7,703 nucleotides of DNA. Origin: Rubrobacter sp. (GTDB lineage: Bacteria > Actinomycetota > Rubrobacteria > Rubrobacterales > Rubrobacteraceae). Location: contig JAFAPF010000057.1 in assembly GCA_019247245.1 (NCBI GenBank), positions 1 through 7,703 on the forward strand, given 5' to 3'. Under the pieces are notes generated by a model that did not search any database, was not told the DNA's origin, and was given only the letters and a program-made list of their open reading frames with translations. Below, piece by piece: positions 6,222-7,703 of the stretch (position 1 is the first letter of the stretch; each line of letters begins with the position of its first letter). A program made the translations under genes and the position numbers.

Positions 6222-6250
6222 GTTATAGAGCCTGTAGATTAATGATACAG
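6222..6250 (-). promoter_or_regulatory. Promoter and operator-like dyad for the small PHA-type gene
   Basis: On the minus strand TATAAC (6222-6227) is a good -10, 37 nt upstream of the ATG. The matching -35 position holds only CTGTAT. The dyad CTGTA (6232-6236), 9 nt, TACAG (6246-6250) covers the spacer and -35, where a repressor such as the PhaQ-like protein would block transcription. The dyad is seen; the binding protein is inferred. Confidence 0.4.
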
Positions 6251-6262
6251 AGGCGCAAAGGA

Positions 6263-6291
6263 AAGGGTCAGGGTAGATAACCCTGGCCCTT
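6263..6291 (-). terminator. 12-bp terminator-like hairpin between the repressor and the small PHA-type gene
   Basis: AAGGGTCAGGGT (6263-6274), loop AGATA, ACCCTGGCCCTT (6280-6291): 12 pairs with one G-T wobble. On the minus strand it is followed by TCCTTTGCG, a weak T-tract. It would separate the PadR transcript from the gene at 5972-6184. Confidence 0.55.
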
Positions 6292-6425
6292 ATGGCTTTC
6301 TTTAGTTTCCGCGAATTTCTAACACCGGAAGCTCGGTTGCCGTGAATAACTGTTATCGGTAGCTAAAGCCCTTTATATCCGCTACAAGTAGGTAGGATAG
6401 GCTAGAGGAGCGGCTATGGTCATTA

Positions 6426-6468
6426 GTAGAGGATCTTGTAGAGGAACCTTTGTCTGTAGAGGATCTTT
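6426..6468. repeat. Three spaced GTAGAGGA repeats at the 3' end of the PadR gene
   Basis: GTAGAGGA starts at 6426, 6438 and 6456; the first and third extend to GTAGAGGATCTT. They sit at and just beyond the repressor stop codon. They could be slippage products or binding sites; the related GTAGAGGTT occurs, on the opposite strand, in the PadR upstream region (about 6933-6941). Confidence 0.5.
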
Positions 6469-6877
6469 ATCTGTCGTTCTCCTCGGCTCTCCGGCTCGGT
6501 CCACCTGTGTAGATCCGCAAGAAAGCATCCATCGTCTGCTTGTACTGCTTAAGTGAGTTTGCCCAGAAGTCTAGGTATGCTTCTCCTGCGTCCGTGATAG
6601 AGTACATTCGCCGTGCCGGCCCATCCCCTGATGTCTCCCACTTGGACTTAACGACGCCGTTCTCCTCCATGTGCCTCAAGGCTCAGTACATTGTTCCTGG
6701 GTTCATCGCCTCAAAGCCAAACACCGTCAACTGCTCGATAAGCTTATATACGTAGGAGTTCCACTCCCGCAACATCAGCAGGATCGTGGGCTTTAGCCAA
6801 CTCTTCGGACGGACTAGGCCGTTCCCAACCTGAGCACCCACTGTCTCAGGCTTTGCCTTGCGTCCCGTCTTGCTCAC
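6467..6877 (-). pseudogene. phaQ: PhaQ-like PadR-family transcriptional repressor with an in-frame TGA
   Basis: PadR-family winged-helix regulator closely resembling PhaQ, the poly-3-hydroxybutyrate-responsive repressor of Bacillus. GTG at 6877 has AAGGA 6 nt upstream. The frame reads RPKSWLKPTILLMLREWNSY then YKLIEQLTVFGFEAMNPGTMY (residues 23-64). It stops at TGA codon 65 (6683-6685) and continues in the same frame as ALRHMEENGVVKSKWETSGDG, GPARRMYSITDAGEAYLDFW and an acidic tail to 6467. The family motif here is PGT-x-YR-x-L, so the TGA replaces the conserved Arg, most simply CGA to TGA. Val43 also replaces the Gly of the usual GYKL motif. The total would be 135 residues plus the interruption, normal for the family. 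It is a probable recent nonsense pseudogene; the position is not a cysteine and no SECIS-like hairpin follows, so selenocysteine is unlikely. Confidence 0.82.
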
Positions 6878-7038
6878 ACGCTTTCCTTCTGCTTTCCTCT
6901 GGGAGGACTAGACCCAGCCAAGTACCTTATAACCTCTACTGCTGTTCTTGTTTGTAGGGGTTGCCTCGACCTTCTCGGAAACCGGAGGACAGCCGAGTAG
7001 CTTACGATTTAGTTGCTACCAGGTCAGGGTCTTATCTA

Positions 7039-7053
7039 AAGGCCTCCGGCCTT
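7039..7053. promoter_or_regulatory. Palindrome upstream of the OsmC gene
   Basis: AAGGCC (7039-7044), TCC, GGCCTT (7048-7053) is a perfect dyad 66-80 nt upstream of the OsmC start. It could be an operator or a small hairpin. A possible -10 (TATTAT, 7068-7073) follows, but no -35 fits well. Confidence 0.35.
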
Positions 7054-7118
7054 ACGTTTGTACGTTCTATTATTAGGGTAGGACTTGTTCATACACAAAC
7101 CAACGAAGGGAGCAGGGA

Positions 7119-7601
7119 ATGACTGATGTAACTTACCTCTCACAAGTGAAGGTGGTGCCAGTCGAGGGGAAGATCCGGCAAGCGTATCTCCCTGCAAAAG
7201 ACGAACCAGTTCTCTTTGGAGTTCACAACGAGGTCGCTGAACATTACGGAGTATCACCCGACGAAGAGGAACCACATCCCAGCACCCTAGATTATATAGT
7301 TGCGGCTGCGGGAGGCTGACTTCTGGGCACCTTTTCAGGTGCGCTGGCAGCGCGCCAAGTTTACTTTGACAATGATAGCCTACACGCAGAGGTGGTAGGA
7401 GAGATAGAGACCGAGAACAAGGTGCTTGTAATCAAGAGAATTACGGTTACTCTTCATCTTAGTGCTGACGAAGAAGACCGTGAGACCGTAGAACGTGTGC
7501 TTGAAGTGTATGAAGATAGCTGTCCAGTCGCCCGCTCTATCAGGGATGGCATTGAAATTGCCAGCAAGCTAGACCTTACTACCAAGTCGTCGCTCAGGTA
7601 G
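7119..7601 (+). CDS. OsmC-family protein, probable selenoprotein (TGA codon 67 = selenocysteine)
   Basis: OsmC/Ohr-family proteins are cytoplasmic thiol peroxidases that reduce organic hydroperoxides with two conserved cysteines. ATG 7119 has GAAGGGAG 6 nt upstream. Residues 1-66 run through VPVEGKIRQAYLPAKDEPVL and TLDYIVAAAGG. Then comes TGA (7317-7319), and the same frame continues LLGTFSGALAARQVYFD, EIETENKVLVIKRITVTLHL and SCPVARSIRDGIEIAS to TAG at 7599-7601, 160 residues in all, normal for the family. The TGA takes the place of the first catalytic cysteine. The second is Cys135, 68 residues on, against about 66 between the E. coli OsmC cysteines. A SECIS-like hairpin follows the TGA. 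Selenocysteine-containing OsmC-like proteins are known in bacteria. The alternative, a TGC/TGT to TGA nonsense mutation, fits less well because nothing else in the frame is damaged. An annotation that ends at 7319 and restarts at 7392 would be wrong. Confidence 0.85.
7338..7356 (+). promoter_or_regulatory. Bacterial SECIS candidate
   Basis: GGUGCGCU (7338-7345), loop GGC (7346-7348), AGCGCGCC (7349-7356): 8 pairs with one U-G. The loop starts at the 27th base after the UGA and opens with GG. Known bacterial SECIS elements have an apical loop about 16-37 nt after the UGA with a G in its first two positions, read by SelB. An overlapping alternative hairpin, GCACCT-TTTC-AGGTGC (7328-7343), has no G in its loop and lies nearer the UGA. 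Confidence 0.7.
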
Positions 7602-7625
7602 CTCACCAAGAGCTATGCAGCTTTT

Positions 7626-7634
7626 GTGTATAAA
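7626..7634. promoter_or_regulatory. Single DnaA-box-like sequence
   Basis: TGTGTATAA matches the relaxed DnaA box consensus (complement of TTATNCACA), 24 nt after the OsmC stop. A single site of this kind can occur by chance. Confidence 0.2.
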
Positions 7635-7644
7635 TTTACGCGAG

Positions 7645-7668
7645 TTCCGAAAAGGCTCCCTTTCGGAA
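7645..7668 (+). terminator. Hairpin after the OsmC gene
   Basis: TTCCGAAA (7645-7652) and TTTCGGAA (7661-7668) form a perfect 8-bp stem with an 8-nt loop, 43 nt past the stop codon. No T-run follows (GATCGATGAATA), so it may be a Rho-dependent or RNA-stabilising 3' end. Confidence 0.5.
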
Positions 7669-7703
7669 GATCGATGAATAAAGACGCTAACTCCTAAACC
7701 CTA

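Noticed and set aside
6683..6685. Selenocysteine at the PadR TGA
   Set aside because: The family has Arg here (a CGA to TGA change explains it), and no hairpin of SECIS geometry follows.
1..7703. Reassigned TGA codon (alternative genetic code)
   Set aside because: The antiporter and the split MFS frames use TGG for Trp, the antiporter ends in TGA, and the three in-frame TGAs replace different residue types (Arg, Cys, probably Trp).

Overview
The window (7,703 bp) looks like an accessory or decaying stretch of an actinobacterial genome. The flavour of the proteins suggests a Rubrobacter-like organism: a CPA1 Na+/H+ antiporter, a FUSC-type exporter, a Deinococcus/Rubrobacter-style MFS permease, a PhaQ-type PadR regulator with a small polyhydroxyalkanoate (PHA)-associated helical protein, and an OsmC-family protein. 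This placement is from memory of these families and was not searched. There is no rRNA, tRNA, CRISPR array, integrase or recognisable transposase.

Layout. Positions 1-1807 (minus strand) hold an intact Na+/H+ antiporter and, 9 nt downstream, the start of a second gene that carries an in-frame TGA and runs off the window. Positions 1808-2219 are intergenic, with operator-like dyads upstream of the antiporter. Positions 2220-3335 (+) are a FUSC-family exporter broken by about five frameshifts. Convergent to it, 3518-4726 (-) is an MFS permease broken by about four lesions, one of them a clean 10-bp tandem duplication. Positions 4727-5971 are 1.2 kb without a credible gene but full of structure: short tandem repeats, two perfect DnaA boxes one pair of helical turns apart, a nested fold, and hairpins that share a GGCCGGGC arm and mostly read as minus-strand terminators. 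Positions 5972-6877 (-) hold a PHA module: a small helical phasin/PhaR-like protein downstream of a PhaQ-type PadR repressor that has a nonsense TGA. Positions 7119-7601 (+) hold an OsmC-family gene read through an in-frame TGA.

The best observation is the OsmC gene. Its TGA (codon 67) sits exactly where the family has its first catalytic cysteine. The frame is otherwise intact to the normal length, and the second cysteine is present (Cys135). An 8-bp hairpin with a GGC apical loop lies 26 nt after the TGA, within the geometry known for bacterial SECIS elements. It is therefore a probable selenoprotein. The two other in-frame TGAs in the window fall at non-cysteine positions and lack such a hairpin, so they look like ordinary nonsense mutations.

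Together, the antiporter and the OsmC protein appear functional, and the small PHA protein may be. The two exporters and the PHA repressor are decaying. If the repressor is dead, the small PHA protein may have lost its control.
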